The notes beneath the pieces were generated by a model that worked only from the letters and a program-made list of their open reading frames with translations, searched no databases and had not been told where the DNA came from. The position numbers were made by a program, and so were the translations under genes. From assembly GCF_000786205.1 (NCBI RefSeq), contig NZ_JROH01000005.1, positions 62,001 through 126,000 of the forward strand: a stretch of 64,000 nucleotides of DNA, given 5' to 3'. Shown in pieces: positions 27,374-37,400 of this stretch. Within the stretch, counting starts at the first letter, position 1, and each line of letters begins with the position of its first letter. The stretch is from Sphingomonas sp. 37zxx. GTDB lineage: Bacteria > Pseudomonadota > Alphaproteobacteria > Sphingomonadales > Sphingomonadaceae.

Positions 27374-28839
27374 AGAAGCTGGCAAGTCTAACCGCCGCGC
27401 TGATGGTTTCGGCCTGCGCGGTTGGCCCCAACTATGAAAGGCCCGCAACGCCGGGCGGCATCACCAGCGAAGCCGCCTTTGCCGAAGGCCAGAGGCTGAG
27501 CGCGGTCTCGGCACAGGCGCTGCCCGAAAAATGGTGGCAGCTCTATGACGACCCCAATGTTGATCGGCTGGTGACCGAGGCGCTGGTGCACAATACCGAC
27601 ATTCGGCAGGCCGCCGCGAACCTGCAACGCGCACGCGCCGTCCTAGGCGAAACGCGCGGACGACGGTTGCCCACCACCAGCCTGTCGGCGCAAGGCACGC
27701 GACAGCGCACCGGGTCGAACAGCTTCGGCGCGCAATTCGGTGAGGGGCAGCAAATCCCCTCGTTCGAAACCGACTTTTTCACCGCCGGTGTCGATGTCGG
27801 CTATGAACTCGATCTGTTCGGCGGCGTCAGCCGTGCGATCGAGGCGGCTCGCGGCGATGTCGCGACGGCTGCGGCGCAGGTCGATGCCGCTCGCGTATCG
27901 GTCGCCGGCGAAACCGCGCGCGCCTATGCCACCGCATGCAGCAATGCCAGCCAGATCGCGGTAGCGCGCGAAACGGTGGAACTTCAGCAGCAGACGCTGG
28001 ACCTCACGCGCCGGCTGTTCGAAGCCGGGCGTGGCCAGCGCCGTGACGTCGAACGCGCCGATACGCTGCTGGCCCAGACCCAGGCCCAAGTGCCGTTGCT
28101 GGAGGCCGAACGCCGCGCGTCGCTTTATGCCCTCGCGACGCTGACAGGTCGTCCGGCCGCCGAGATCGATGCAACCGCCAACGCCTGCACCGCGCCGCCG
28201 CGCACGTCACAGATCATCCCGATCGGCGATGGCGCGGCGCTGCTGGCGCGCCGTCCCGACGTTCGCCAGGCCGAACGCAAGCTGGCGGCGGACACTGCCC
28301 GCGTCGGCGTTGCGACAGCGTCGCTCTATCCGTCGATCCAGTTGCTCGGGTCGACCAGCCTGGCTTCGACCTCGATCGACAATCTTGTCGAGCGCGACAG
28401 CATCAACTTCTCGCTGGGGCCACTGATTTCGTGGAACTTCCCCAATATGACGGTTGCCCGCACCCGCTTGCGCCAGGCCAAGGCAACTGCCGATGGCAGC
28501 CTTGCCGCGTTCGACGGCGTGGTGCTGACCGCGCTTCGTGAAGTCGAACAGGCGCTTGCCCGCTATGCTGGCGAACTCGACCGCAACCGGACGTTGCAAC
28601 GCGCGGTGCGCGCGTCGGGCGAATCGGCGCGGCTGTCGCGGCTGCGGTTCGATTATGGCGCCGACAGCTTCCTGCAACTGATCCAGTCCGAACAGGAGCG
28701 CGCCGATGCGCGGGCCGCACTCGCGGCCTCGGACGCGACGCTGGCCGATGCACAGGTGAACCTGTTCAAGGCGCTGGGCGGTGGCTGGGAAAATGCACCC
28801 GACGTCACCCGGCGGGCGGCGACGGCGGCGGCACAGTAA
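27370..28839 (+). CDS. outer-membrane efflux channel (OprM/NodT family)
   Basis: This outer-membrane factor lipoprotein of 489 residues is the exit duct of the pump. The signal ends in VSAC with Cys16 acylated, followed by VGPNYERP, the NodT-family hallmark. Two outer-membrane efflux protein repeats follow, with LPEKWWQLYDDP and RRPDVRQAERKLAADTARVG marking them. The start overlaps the pump stop as ATGA. A strong bidirectional hairpin follows. Confidence 0.93.
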   Translation: MKKLASLTAALMVSACAVGPNYERPATPGGITSEAAFAEGQRLSAVSAQALPEKWWQLYDDPNVDRLVTEALVHNTDIRQAAANLQRARAVLGETRGRRLPTTSLSAQGTRQRTGSNSFGAQFGEGQQIPSFETDFFTAGVDVGYELDLFGGVSRAIEAARGDVATAAAQVDAARVSVAGETARAYATACSNASQIAVARETVELQQQTLDLTRRLFEAGRGQRRDVERADTLLAQTQAQVPLLEAERRASLYALATLTGRPAAEIDATANACTAPPRTSQIIPIGDGAALLARRPDVRQAERKLAADTARVGVATASLYPSIQLLGSTSLASTSIDNLVERDSINFSLGPLISWNFPNMTVARTRLRQAKATADGSLAAFDGVVLTALREVEQALARYAGELDRNRTLQRAVRASGESARLSRLRFDYGADSFLQLIQSEQERADARAALAASDATLADAQVNLFKALGGGWENAPDVTRRAATAAAQ

Positions 28840-28844
28840 CCGTC

Positions 28845-28875
28845 AAACTCCCCTCCCGGCTGGGGAGGGGAGTTT
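28845..28875. terminator. bidirectional terminator between efflux and trehalose genes
   Basis: AAACTCCCCTCCC (28845-28857) pairs with GGGAGGGGAGTTT (28863-28875). The A-rich and T-rich flanks make it usable in both directions, which suits the convergent outer-membrane channel and otsA genes. Confidence 0.85.
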
Positions 28876-28877
28876 GA

Positions 28878-30266
28878 TCAGGCATCGATGGTGATGTCAG
28901 CCATCAGCGCCTCGGTGAAGCGCTTGCGCCACCACACCACATCTTCGTTCACCACATTGTCCATCATCGCGCGCCAGCGGGTGATCCGCTCTTCGCGGGG
29001 CATCTTCAGCGCCAGCACGATCGCATCGCTGATCTCCTCGGCGCTGTAGGGATTGATCAGGACCGCGCCCTCCTTGAGTTGCGCCGCCGCCCCGGCAAAG
29101 CGCGATAGGATCAGCACGCCGGGATCGTCGGGATCCTGCGCCGCGACATATTCCTTGGCGACCAGGTTCATCCCATCGCGAAGCGGCGTCACCAGCCCGA
29201 TGCGAGCGGCGCGATATATCCCCGCCAGTTGGTCGCGCGGATAACCCTGGTTCACATATCGGATCGGCACCCAATCGACATCGGCGAACGCGCCGTTGAT
29301 CCGCCCCGACATGCCCTCCAGCGCAGTGCGTATCTTTTGATAGCTTTCGACCGCGCCGCGCGAAGGCGGTGCGATCTGGAGCAGGAACACTTCCTTGCGC
29401 TCTTCGGGATAGGTTTTCAGGAAACGCTCATAGCCAAGGAACCGCTCCTCCAGCCCCTTGGAATAATCGAGCCGATCGACCCCGACGATCATGTCGCGGC
29501 CCACCGCACTGTCGCGCATCCGCCGGAACGCAAGGCGAGCCGTGGGGCTGTGCGATGCCTCGATAAACTCCTTGGCGTCGATCCCGATCGGGTCGGCCAT
29601 GACGTGCAACACCCGATCGCCCAGCGTCAGCATATGCCCGTCGAGCGTCGCGCCCAGTTCGACCACGGCATAGTCGCAAAAACTGTCGAGCCATTCTTGG
29701 GTGTGAAATCCGATGACGTCATAATCGAACAGATGCCGCACCAACTCCGCCGCTTCGGGCAATACGCCCAGCAGCCGTCGCGGTGGCCAAGGAATGTGCA
29801 GGAAAAAGCCGATCCGGTTCCTGCACCCGCGCGCGCGAAGCGAACTGCCGAGCGGAAACATGTGATAGTCCTGAATCCAGACGACATCGTCGGCTTCGAT
29901 CAGTGGCCGAACGGTATCGGCAAAGCGATCATTGACCCGCTGATACCCACCGGCGAAATCGCGCTCATATTCGGCCAGGTCGATGCGGTAATGGAATAAC
30001 GGCCACAAGGTGCGGTTGGCGTAGCCGTTATAATATTCCTCGATATCCTGCTCTTCCAGATCGACGGTGGCGGTGGTCACCCCCTGCGCGCGCTGGAAGT
30101 TGATATGGCCGGTGAAATGATCGGTGGTTTCACCCGACCAGCCGAACCAAATGCCCTTATACTCGCGCAGCGCCGCCGCCAGTGCCACCGCCAACCCGCC
30201 CTGCGCCCCCGAATTGGACTCGGTCGGGGCAGAGACTCGGTTGGAAATGATGATCAGGCGGCTCAA
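28878..30266 (-). CDS. otsA: trehalose-6-phosphate synthase
   Basis: This cytosolic GT20 glycosyltransferase of 462 residues makes trehalose 6-phosphate from UDP-glucose and glucose 6-phosphate. Motifs are LIIISNRVS at the N-terminus, WIQDYHMFPLG, GVDRLDYSKGLEERF (phosphate/UDP site) and TPLRDGMNLVAKEYVAAQ. TTG 30266 is chosen because it overlaps the GH15 stop as TTGA, has GGAG nine bases upstream, and gives the classic SRLIIISNR start. ATG 30281, five codons earlier, is the alternative. It is the last gene of the otsB-GH15-otsA unit. Confidence 0.93.
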   Translation of the reverse strand: MSRLIIISNRVSAPTESNSGAQGGLAVALAAALREYKGIWFGWSGETTDHFTGHINFQRAQGVTTATVDLEEQDIEEYYNGYANRTLWPLFHYRIDLAEYERDFAGGYQRVNDRFADTVRPLIEADDVVWIQDYHMFPLGSSLRARGCRNRIGFFLHIPWPPRRLLGVLPEAAELVRHLFDYDVIGFHTQEWLDSFCDYAVVELGATLDGHMLTLGDRVLHVMADPIGIDAKEFIEASHSPTARLAFRRMRDSAVGRDMIVGVDRLDYSKGLEERFLGYERFLKTYPEERKEVFLLQIAPPSRGAVESYQKIRTALEGMSGRINGAFADVDWVPIRYVNQGYPRDQLAGIYRAARIGLVTPLRDGMNLVAKEYVAAQDPDDPGVLILSRFAGAAAQLKEGAVLINPYSAEEISDAIVLALKMPREERITRWRAMMDNVVNEDVVWWRKRFTEALMADITIDA

Positions 30267-32059
30267 CGAATAGCACTCCATGGTTTGCTCAGCAGGACCG
30301 CACAATTGATCATGCCGACCAGCGAATAGGTCTGGGGATAATTGCCCCATAATTCCCCGGTTGCGGGGTCGATATCTTCGGACAGCAGCCCGGCGGCGGT
30401 TCTGCGCGACAGCATTTCGTCGAACAGCGCGCGCGCGTCGGCGTCTCTTCCAGTGAAATGCAACGCTTCGATCAGCCAAAAGGTGCAGACGTTGAATGCC
30501 GTTTCGGGCAATCCGAAATCATCTTCGGTATCGTATCGCAGCATATGGCTGCCCCGCCGCAGCCCCGCCTCGACCGCGTTCAGCGTGCCGCGAAAGCGGG
30601 GATCGTCGGGCGACAGGAAACGCAGGTCGAGCAACTGGATCAGGCTGGCATCGAGATCATCGCCCGAAAAGGTGGCCGACAGCCGCTGCGTATCCTCGCG
30701 CCACGCCGACTTCTCGATCGTCGCGCGCATCGTGGCGGCACGCTCGTTCCAGAATTTCTCGCGGTCGGGCAGGCAAAGCCGCCCCGCCGCATTGGCAAGC
30801 CGATCACACGCCGCCCAGCACATCGCCGCCGAATAAGTATGCACCGATTGCCGGGTGCGAAGCTCCCACAGCCCGGCATCGGGCTTGTCGTACAGCTCCC
30901 ATGCCCGCTCACCCACCCGTTCGAGCGCTTCGAAATCCTCGATCCCCGCCATGCGGAACAATCGCTGGTCAAAGAACGCCTGGACGTTCGACAGCACGAT
31001 CTGGCCATAGGCATCGTGCTGGATCTGCTCATAGGCCTGGTTGCCCACACGCACCGGCCCCATCCCGCGATACCCCGCCAGCCGCTCGGCTTCGCGCTCG
31101 GTCAGTTCGGCTTCGCCCAGCAGCCCGTATAACGGCTGGATGTCCCCGCCCTTCGCCCCGTCGACGATGTTGCGCAGATAGCCCAGATACCCCTCGAGCA
31201 CGTCGAGCGCACCGACCCGGTTGAGCGCTTGCACGGTGTAGTAAGCGTCGCGGATCCAGCAATAGCGGTAATCCCAGTTGCGCTGCGACCCGACATGCTC
31301 GGGGATCGACGTGGTCAATGCTGCGACAATCGCGCCGGTTTCCTCATATTGGCACAGCTTCAGCGTGATGGCCGATCGGATCACCACATCCTGCCATTCG
31401 AACGGCGTCGCCAGCCCACGTACCCAATGCTGCCAATGCTCGGTGGTATAGGTCAGCATCTCCTCGACCGTGGTCGAAAGATCGCCGGCAAAGCTCTCAT
31501 CGGGGCCAAGGAAGAAATGCAGCGGCCGCTCGACGCGGAAGACGCGCTCTGCCTCGAGCATGCCCACCGGTGCGTTGGTCGACAGCCGAAGCTGAATGCC
31601 GTCGAGCAGGAAGCGGATATGGTTCGATCCGCTGGTCCGCTCGACCGCTGAATCGCCCCAATTGCGCGTCGGGCGCAGCCGCACGCGAATGCGCGGGCTG
31701 CCTGCGATCGGCTTGACGCAGCGCACGAAGGCGACCGGGCGATAGGTTCGCCCAAGCCGTTCTAAACGCGGGCAGAAATCGGTCACCTCGATCACGCCGC
31801 CATTCGAATCGGTCATCCGGCTCACCAGGATCGGGGTGTTCTGGCGGTAATGCTGGTCGATCGAAACGCAGTCCTCCAGGTCGATCGCCCAAAGCCCAAC
31901 CGCGTCGTCCGATTCAGGATCGCGCCCGTCGATCAGCGAGGAAAACGTCGGGTCGCCATCGACGCGCGGCACGCATCCCCAAACGAAGCGCGCGCCGCGA
32001 TCGACGAGCGCGCTGACCTGGCAATTACCGATCGGCCATAGATCGAGCGTGGGGGTCAT
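30263..32059 (-). CDS. glycoside hydrolase family 15 protein (glucoamylase/trehalase type)
   Basis: This 598-residue (alpha/alpha)6-barrel hydrolase is of the GH15 family. An N-terminal beta-sandwich (TPTLDLWPIGNCQVSALVD onward) is followed by the catalytic domain with QRNWDYRYCWIRDAYYTVQAL, a strong GH15 mark. The C-terminal end has GLLSEDIDPATGELWGNYPQTYSLVGMI, which holds the likely catalytic Glu. No signal peptide is visible, so it acts in the cytosol. GH15 members include glucoamylases and acid trehalases; lying between otsB and otsA, trehalose or a related glucan is the likely substrate. Starts and stops overlap both neighbours. Confidence 0.9.
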   Translation of the reverse strand: MTPTLDLWPIGNCQVSALVDRGARFVWGCVPRVDGDPTFSSLIDGRDPESDDAVGLWAIDLEDCVSIDQHYRQNTPILVSRMTDSNGGVIEVTDFCPRLERLGRTYRPVAFVRCVKPIAGSPRIRVRLRPTRNWGDSAVERTSGSNHIRFLLDGIQLRLSTNAPVGMLEAERVFRVERPLHFFLGPDESFAGDLSTTVEEMLTYTTEHWQHWVRGLATPFEWQDVVIRSAITLKLCQYEETGAIVAALTTSIPEHVGSQRNWDYRYCWIRDAYYTVQALNRVGALDVLEGYLGYLRNIVDGAKGGDIQPLYGLLGEAELTEREAERLAGYRGMGPVRVGNQAYEQIQHDAYGQIVLSNVQAFFDQRLFRMAGIEDFEALERVGERAWELYDKPDAGLWELRTRQSVHTYSAAMCWAACDRLANAAGRLCLPDREKFWNERAATMRATIEKSAWREDTQRLSATFSGDDLDASLIQLLDLRFLSPDDPRFRGTLNAVEAGLRRGSHMLRYDTEDDFGLPETAFNVCTFWLIEALHFTGRDADARALFDEMLSRRTAAGLLSEDIDPATGELWGNYPQTYSLVGMINCAVLLSKPWSAIR

Positions 32060-32823
32060 ACCGCCACCTGCACGGCGCCTTGCAACCACGCGCGCACCTG
32101 CGCCACATCGGCCAGGCGATACCCCGCCGCCGTCGGACGCGCATCGCCCACCAATATGCCAACGCCGCCCATTGCGGCCACCGCATGGAAACCGTCCTCG
32201 TCGGTCACATCGTCGCCCAGGAACACCGGCCGCATCCCAGCGAACGGCGCATCCTGCATCAATCGGGTGATCGCGCTGCCCTTGTCCCCGCTGGCGGCGC
32301 GCAGTTCGATCATCATCTTGCCGGGTTGCAGGTGCAGCGCATGTTCGGTCGCCAGCCGCTGCGCCAGCACGCGCGCATCGGCTTCGTGCTGCGGGGCCAT
32401 GCGATAATGGAGCCCCACGCCAAAGGGCTTGGTCTCCACCAGCACATCATCGCGCGTCGCGGCAAAGGCATGAACCTGCGCCATCACCCGATCCAGCGTC
32501 GGCGGCAGCGCGGGTGCGGCGGTGCGGCCATCGGGCCAGCGAAACTCGACCCCGTGGCTACCAGCCACGGCAAAGCTGAGACTGCCAAACATATGCTCGA
32601 CATGCGCGATCGCCCGCCCGGTCACGATCGCAACCCGCCCATCCAGCGCCTCACCCAGCCGCGCGATCAGCCCGCGCAGTTCGGCATCCGCCGTCACCGC
32701 ATCGGGACGGTCCTGTAAGTCTACCAATGTCCCGTCAAAATCGAGAAACAGGCTGGCACCGCGAAGCAATGCCCTGGGTGGGGGCAACAGCCCCTGGGCA
32801 TCGGTAATGATAGAATTTTGCAA
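32056..32823 (-). CDS. otsB: trehalose-6-phosphate phosphatase
   Basis: This HAD-superfamily phosphatase of 255 residues removes the phosphate from trehalose 6-phosphate. Motif I is LFLDFDGTLVDL, motif II VTGRA, and the late acidic motif GDDVTDEDGF. The start is placed at TTG 32823, which has GGGAGG six bases upstream and gives family length; the open frame further upstream has no plausible start. The stop overlaps the GH15 start as ATGA. It leads the trehalose unit. Confidence 0.92.
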   Translation of the reverse strand: MQNSIITDAQGLLPPPRALLRGASLFLDFDGTLVDLQDRPDAVTADAELRGLIARLGEALDGRVAIVTGRAIAHVEHMFGSLSFAVAGSHGVEFRWPDGRTAAPALPPTLDRVMAQVHAFAATRDDVLVETKPFGVGLHYRMAPQHEADARVLAQRLATEHALHLQPGKMMIELRAASGDKGSAITRLMQDAPFAGMRPVFLGDDVTDEDGFHAVAAMGGVGILVGDARPTAAGYRLADVAQVRAWLQGAVQVAV

Positions 32824-32894
32824 AACGGCCTCCCGCGACTTGAACGTTCCGGATGCGAACCGGTTTCGCGTTGCAGCAAAAAAATTGGCAACTA

Positions 32895-34376
32895 TCAGGC
32901 AGCCTGACGCTTGCCGCCCGGAACGGGATTGGAAAACACCATATCGTCGTCGATCGATCCAAAGCGCAGCGCGACCAGATCGCGCGCATAGCTTTGGTGC
33001 AGCTTCCACGGCGCATGCGCGCCCTGCTTGGGAAACCGATCAATCGCCCGCTGGATATAGCCCGACGAGAAATCCAGAAACGGATGCGCCGCCGGATCGG
33101 CATCGCTTTGCGTCGGCGTCGCTTGCCGAACGCCGCGTTTGGTCATCGCGTTGAGCAAGCGGCAGATATAGGCGGCGGTCAGATCGGCCTTCAACGTCCA
33201 CGACGCATTGGTATAGCCGAACGAATACGCCAGATTAGGCACCCCGCTGAACATCATCCCCTTGTAATTCAGCGTCTGGCTGAACACGATCGGTACGCCA
33301 TTCACCGTCACCGGCATGTCGGCCATCAGTTGCAGCTCCAGCCCGGTCGCGGTGACGACGACATCGGCGACGACTTCCTCGCCATTGGTCAGGCGGATGC
33401 CGTCGGCGGTGAAGCGATCGATATGCCCGGTGACCACGCTCGCCTCGCCGCGCTTGATCGTCTCGAACAGATCGGCGTCGGGCACCAGGCACAGCCGTTG
33501 GTCCCACGGATTATAGCTGGGCGTGAAATGGGTATCGACGTCATAGTCGGGGCCAAGATGATCGCGGACCCAGCCAAGCAGCCGCTTCTTGGTCTGCTGC
33601 GGATATTTGCGCGTGCGGCTATAAAAAAACTGCCCCAGCAGCACGTTGCGCCAGCGCACGACGCCATATGCCAGCTTGGCCGGCGCAACGCGGCGCAGCC
33701 AATTGGCGAAACGATCATGCGATGGGCGAGCGACAATATAGCTTGGCGACCGCTGCAACATGGTAACATGCGCCGCCTGCTTGGCGAGTTCTGGCACCAG
33801 CGTAACCGCCGTCGCGCCGCTGCCGATCACCACCACCTGCTTGCCGGCATACTCCAGTTCGGCTGGCCAGAATTGCGGATGCACCACAATGCCGCCAAAA
33901 TCGTCGCGCCCCGCGAAATCGGGGGTGTAGCCCTTGGCATAGTCATAGTAGCCGGTGCACATGTGCAGGAAATTGCAGGTATAATTGCGCGGCACCGCCG
34001 CCTCGCCTTCCTCCACCGTCAATGTCCATAGCGCATCGGCGCTCGACCAACTGGCAGCCACCACGCGCTGGCGATAGCGGATCCGGCGCTCCAGATCGTC
34101 TTCGCGCGCGGTTTCCTCGATATAATTCAGGATCGACGGGCCATCGGCGATCGCCTTGGCCTCGGTCCAGGGTTTGAACGCATAGCCAAGCGTATGCATG
34201 TCCGAATCCGAACGAATCCCCGGATAGCGAAACAAGTCCCAGGTGCCGCCCTTGCGCTCGCGCCCCTCCAGGATCACGAAACTGCGGTCGGGGCAGCGCT
34301 CGCGCAGGTAATGTCCGGCACCGATGCCAGACAAGCCCGCCCCCACCACTACGACGTCGAAATGCTCCACAGTCAT
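32895..34376 (-). CDS. flavin-containing monooxygenase, Baeyer-Villiger type
   Basis: This FAD- and NADPH-dependent oxygenase of 493 residues has GAGLSGIGAG as the FAD Rossmann loop near the N-terminus, and GSGATAVTLVPELA as the NADPH loop. Between them FGGIVVHPQFWP fits the FxGxxxHxxxWP fingerprint of class B Baeyer-Villiger enzymes. These convert ketones to esters or lactones or oxidise heteroatoms; the substrate is unknown. It stands alone with respect to function; otsB downstream is 71 bases away. Confidence 0.9.
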   Translation of the reverse strand: MTVEHFDVVVVGAGLSGIGAGHYLRERCPDRSFVILEGRERKGGTWDLFRYPGIRSDSDMHTLGYAFKPWTEAKAIADGPSILNYIEETAREDDLERRIRYRQRVVAASWSSADALWTLTVEEGEAAVPRNYTCNFLHMCTGYYDYAKGYTPDFAGRDDFGGIVVHPQFWPAELEYAGKQVVVIGSGATAVTLVPELAKQAAHVTMLQRSPSYIVARPSHDRFANWLRRVAPAKLAYGVVRWRNVLLGQFFYSRTRKYPQQTKKRLLGWVRDHLGPDYDVDTHFTPSYNPWDQRLCLVPDADLFETIKRGEASVVTGHIDRFTADGIRLTNGEEVVADVVVTATGLELQLMADMPVTVNGVPIVFSQTLNYKGMMFSGVPNLAYSFGYTNASWTLKADLTAAYICRLLNAMTKRGVRQATPTQSDADPAAHPFLDFSSGYIQRAIDRFPKQGAHAPWKLHQSYARDLVALRFGSIDDDMVFSNPVPGGKRQAA

Positions 34377-34421
34377 CGCGTTTCTCCCGCCATACCCGTT
34401 ATTCGATTCAGGCGATGAACG

Positions 34422-34445
34422 AAAGGCGGGACATAGCCCGCCTTT
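34422..34445 (-). terminator. terminator after tamB
   Basis: AAAGGCGGG (34422-34430) pairs with CCCGCCTTT (34437-34445) around a six-base loop. Read on the minus strand it lies 16 bases beyond the tamB stop and is followed by a short T-run within CCTTTCGTT. Confidence 0.75.
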
Positions 34446-34460
34446 GCGATCCCCAAAGGA

Positions 34461-37400
34461 TCAATAATCGCGCGAATAGCGAAGATTGACGTTCGATCCG
34501 CCGAACGATCCGGTCTGCGACAACACGCTCAACGTTTTGGTCAGCGCCACTTCGAGCTGGGTGGCGGTGAAGCCACGCGCGTCGGTAATAATCTCGACAT
34601 AAATGTCGTCGGTCAGATATTGCCCAGCCGACAGCGCCGTGCCGCGCCCGGTTGCCTCATCCCCGCCGACGATCCGCAGGCGATCGATGCCGCCCGCCTG
34701 GCGCAACTCACCCAGCGGGTTCAGCCCGCCGCCCGATCCGCGCAAAGAATTAAGCGCCGATGCCAATTGGATCGCCTGCACCGCCGATAGGTTCGTCACC
34801 GAACTGCCGAACAATATCCGCGATAGCACCTCATCCTGCGCCAGCGCCGGGGTCGAGCTGAACGCCACCCGCGGTTGTTGCGCGGTGCCGGTGACGTTGA
34901 TGATCGCCGTCACGCCTTCGGTGGTGGTGCTTGCCGAAATCGCGACATTGGGATTGGTCAGGTCATTGCCCTCATAGCTGATCACCCCGCGCGTCAGGTC
35001 GAACCGCTTGCCCGAGAAGGAATAGGTTCCCCGCACAACCTCGATCGTCCCGGTGATGCGCGGATTGGCCGAGGTTCCGCCGACCCGCAGATCAGCCTCC
35101 CATTCGGACTCCAGCCCCATCCCCGATACGAACAGCCGGTTGTCGGCGCGGACATTGATCGCCAGGCGGAACAGCCCTGGCGGGCCGCTGACTGCACCAT
35201 CCGAGGTCGCGACCTTCACGACATCGCCGCGCCGCCGGATGCCGGTAAGTTCGGCGACTTCTGCCGCGCCCTGGCGGATCACCTGATAGCGTGCCTCGGG
35301 GATCACGATGTCGCCCTGGATCAGCCCGCCATCGGTGCCATTGGTCAGCCGGATATTGCCGGTCGCGGTGGCACCCAGCGCATCGCTGCGCGCCAGCCGC
35401 GCATTGTTCAGCCTGGCGCGAACGTCGATCGGGAAGCCGCTATTCGCCGCCAACCCGACATAGCCTTGCGCAGTCACGGTGCCTTCGCCCGCTGTCGCCT
35501 GCAATTCGGTCAGCTCGAAACGGTCGTTGTTGAACCGCCCGTTGATCCGCATCGCCGTCAGCCGCGTGCCATAGGTTTCATTCTCGTACCGCAGGCTGTT
35601 CGCCCGAACGACACCCGCAATGCGCGGCGCGCCAACGGTGCCCGAGAAATCGGCGGCGATGCCCACCGGACCCGACAGGCGCTGGTCAGCAATACCCGTC
35701 AGGGAAAACAGCACGTCCGACGGGCCGTTATAGCGGATGCCGCCGGTCAGCAGTGCCTGGGCATAGCCGCCGCTGCCGGGAGTGAACCCCGCCACGACCC
35801 GCCCGATCGTCGCACCGCCCCGCTGGACAATGGCGCGAAGGTCGCTTCGCCCCGATCCCAGCGTACCGATCGCCTGAATATCGACCGGAGCCGATACCGT
35901 CGCCAAGCTCGATCGCGTGAAATTATCGACCTCGATCCGGGCGTTGCCGGTCGGGAAGGCCGCGCCCGCGGCCTGCGTCGCCTCGAAACTGCCGCTTGCC
36001 GATCCGCCCAGCCCCAGGCCGGGGACAAAGGCGTTAGCAATCGCCAGGTCCAGCTTGTCGAGCCGTCCCTGCACCGACATGCCATTGCCATAGGTGCCCG
36101 CGATCCGGGCCGATCCATTGTCGAAGTCGATCCGCGTCGGGAACAGGCGATAACCGCCATCCGCCGGCACGATCCGCGCCGGCTGCACCGTGCGGAAACC
36201 GATGCCGTTGCCCTGCCCCTTCAGCGCCACCAGATATTGGCCGCGGCCTAGCCGTGCATTGGCCGCGATCTCGAACGGCACGCCCGACGATCCGCGCGCC
36301 AGCGCCGTGACGGTGCCGTTGCCGCCGCGATAATCACCGCGCGCGCGCGCCTGGGTAATGACGAAATCGCCCTGGCGGAAATTCGCCACCTGCGCGTCGA
36401 ACACCATGGCTGGGGCATCGTCATACAGCACCACCGACCCGTCGATGATCGCGCGACCGATGGTGAGGCCGGCATCGCCGGGAATCCGCGCATTGTTCGC
36501 CCGCGCGCTAACGGTTGCGCTTTGATAGCTCCCCTGCGCGCCCAGTCTAGCGATGCCGTTCACGCCCGAGCCGGAGAAGTTGAGCGCGCCGGTGAACGGC
36601 CCTGCATCGGTGGCAGCGATCCGGCCATCGATGTTCATGCCCGCAAACACCGTATCGCGAATGTCGGCGGTCAGGCGCGGCCCGGTCCGCAGCAGGACAT
36701 TGGCGTTGAACGGGCCATAATCGGTATCGCCGGTTGCCTTTACCGCATAAGCATCGCCCTGCCCGCGAATATTCGCGACCAGATCGCTCAAGCCGACGCC
36801 AACCCCGGGGCGCGGCGCCCGCAGCAGCACGACGGGCGCGGCGACGGTGCCGCTGACGCGCGCGGCGATCGGGCCATATTGGGTCGATATCGCATCGGCA
36901 TTGACCAGCAGCGGCCCGGCAAAATCATATCGCCCCGCCCCCCGCGTGATACGGAATTGCGGCGCGTTCAGGCGCAGATTGTCGAAGCGGACGATCCCAT
37001 CCGGCCCCAGCGCGACATTGGCCGCAGTGGTCGCATTGCCGCCCAGAAAGCTGCGAACCCCGTCGTTGAACAGCCGGGTCGTCTGCGCGACGACGCGGCC
37101 ACGGATGCCGTATCCGCCAGCGGTGGCAACCAGATCGGCATCGGTGCTAAGATCCAGGATACCGATCGAGGCCAGTTCATAATCATTCACCCGCCCCTTC
37201 AGCGCGCCGGTATAGCGTCCGGTGCCAAGGTCGGCGACGATCACCGCCGTCGCGTCGATCCGGTCGGAGCGGATACGCAGATTGTCCGACAGCAATTGCT
37301 GCCCCGAATAGGCCAGATCGCCATTGATCGCGACATTGGTGACCAGCCCGCCAATGGCTGCGTTCAGCCCCGCAATGCGGGCGGCACGGGCATTTACCGG

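Noticed and set aside
32824..32850. GGAAC...CGTT pair on the minus strand before otsB, resembling an EcfG promoter
   Set aside because: The spacer is 18 bases, not 16-17, and the CGTT abuts the chosen TTG start, so transcription would begin inside the gene.
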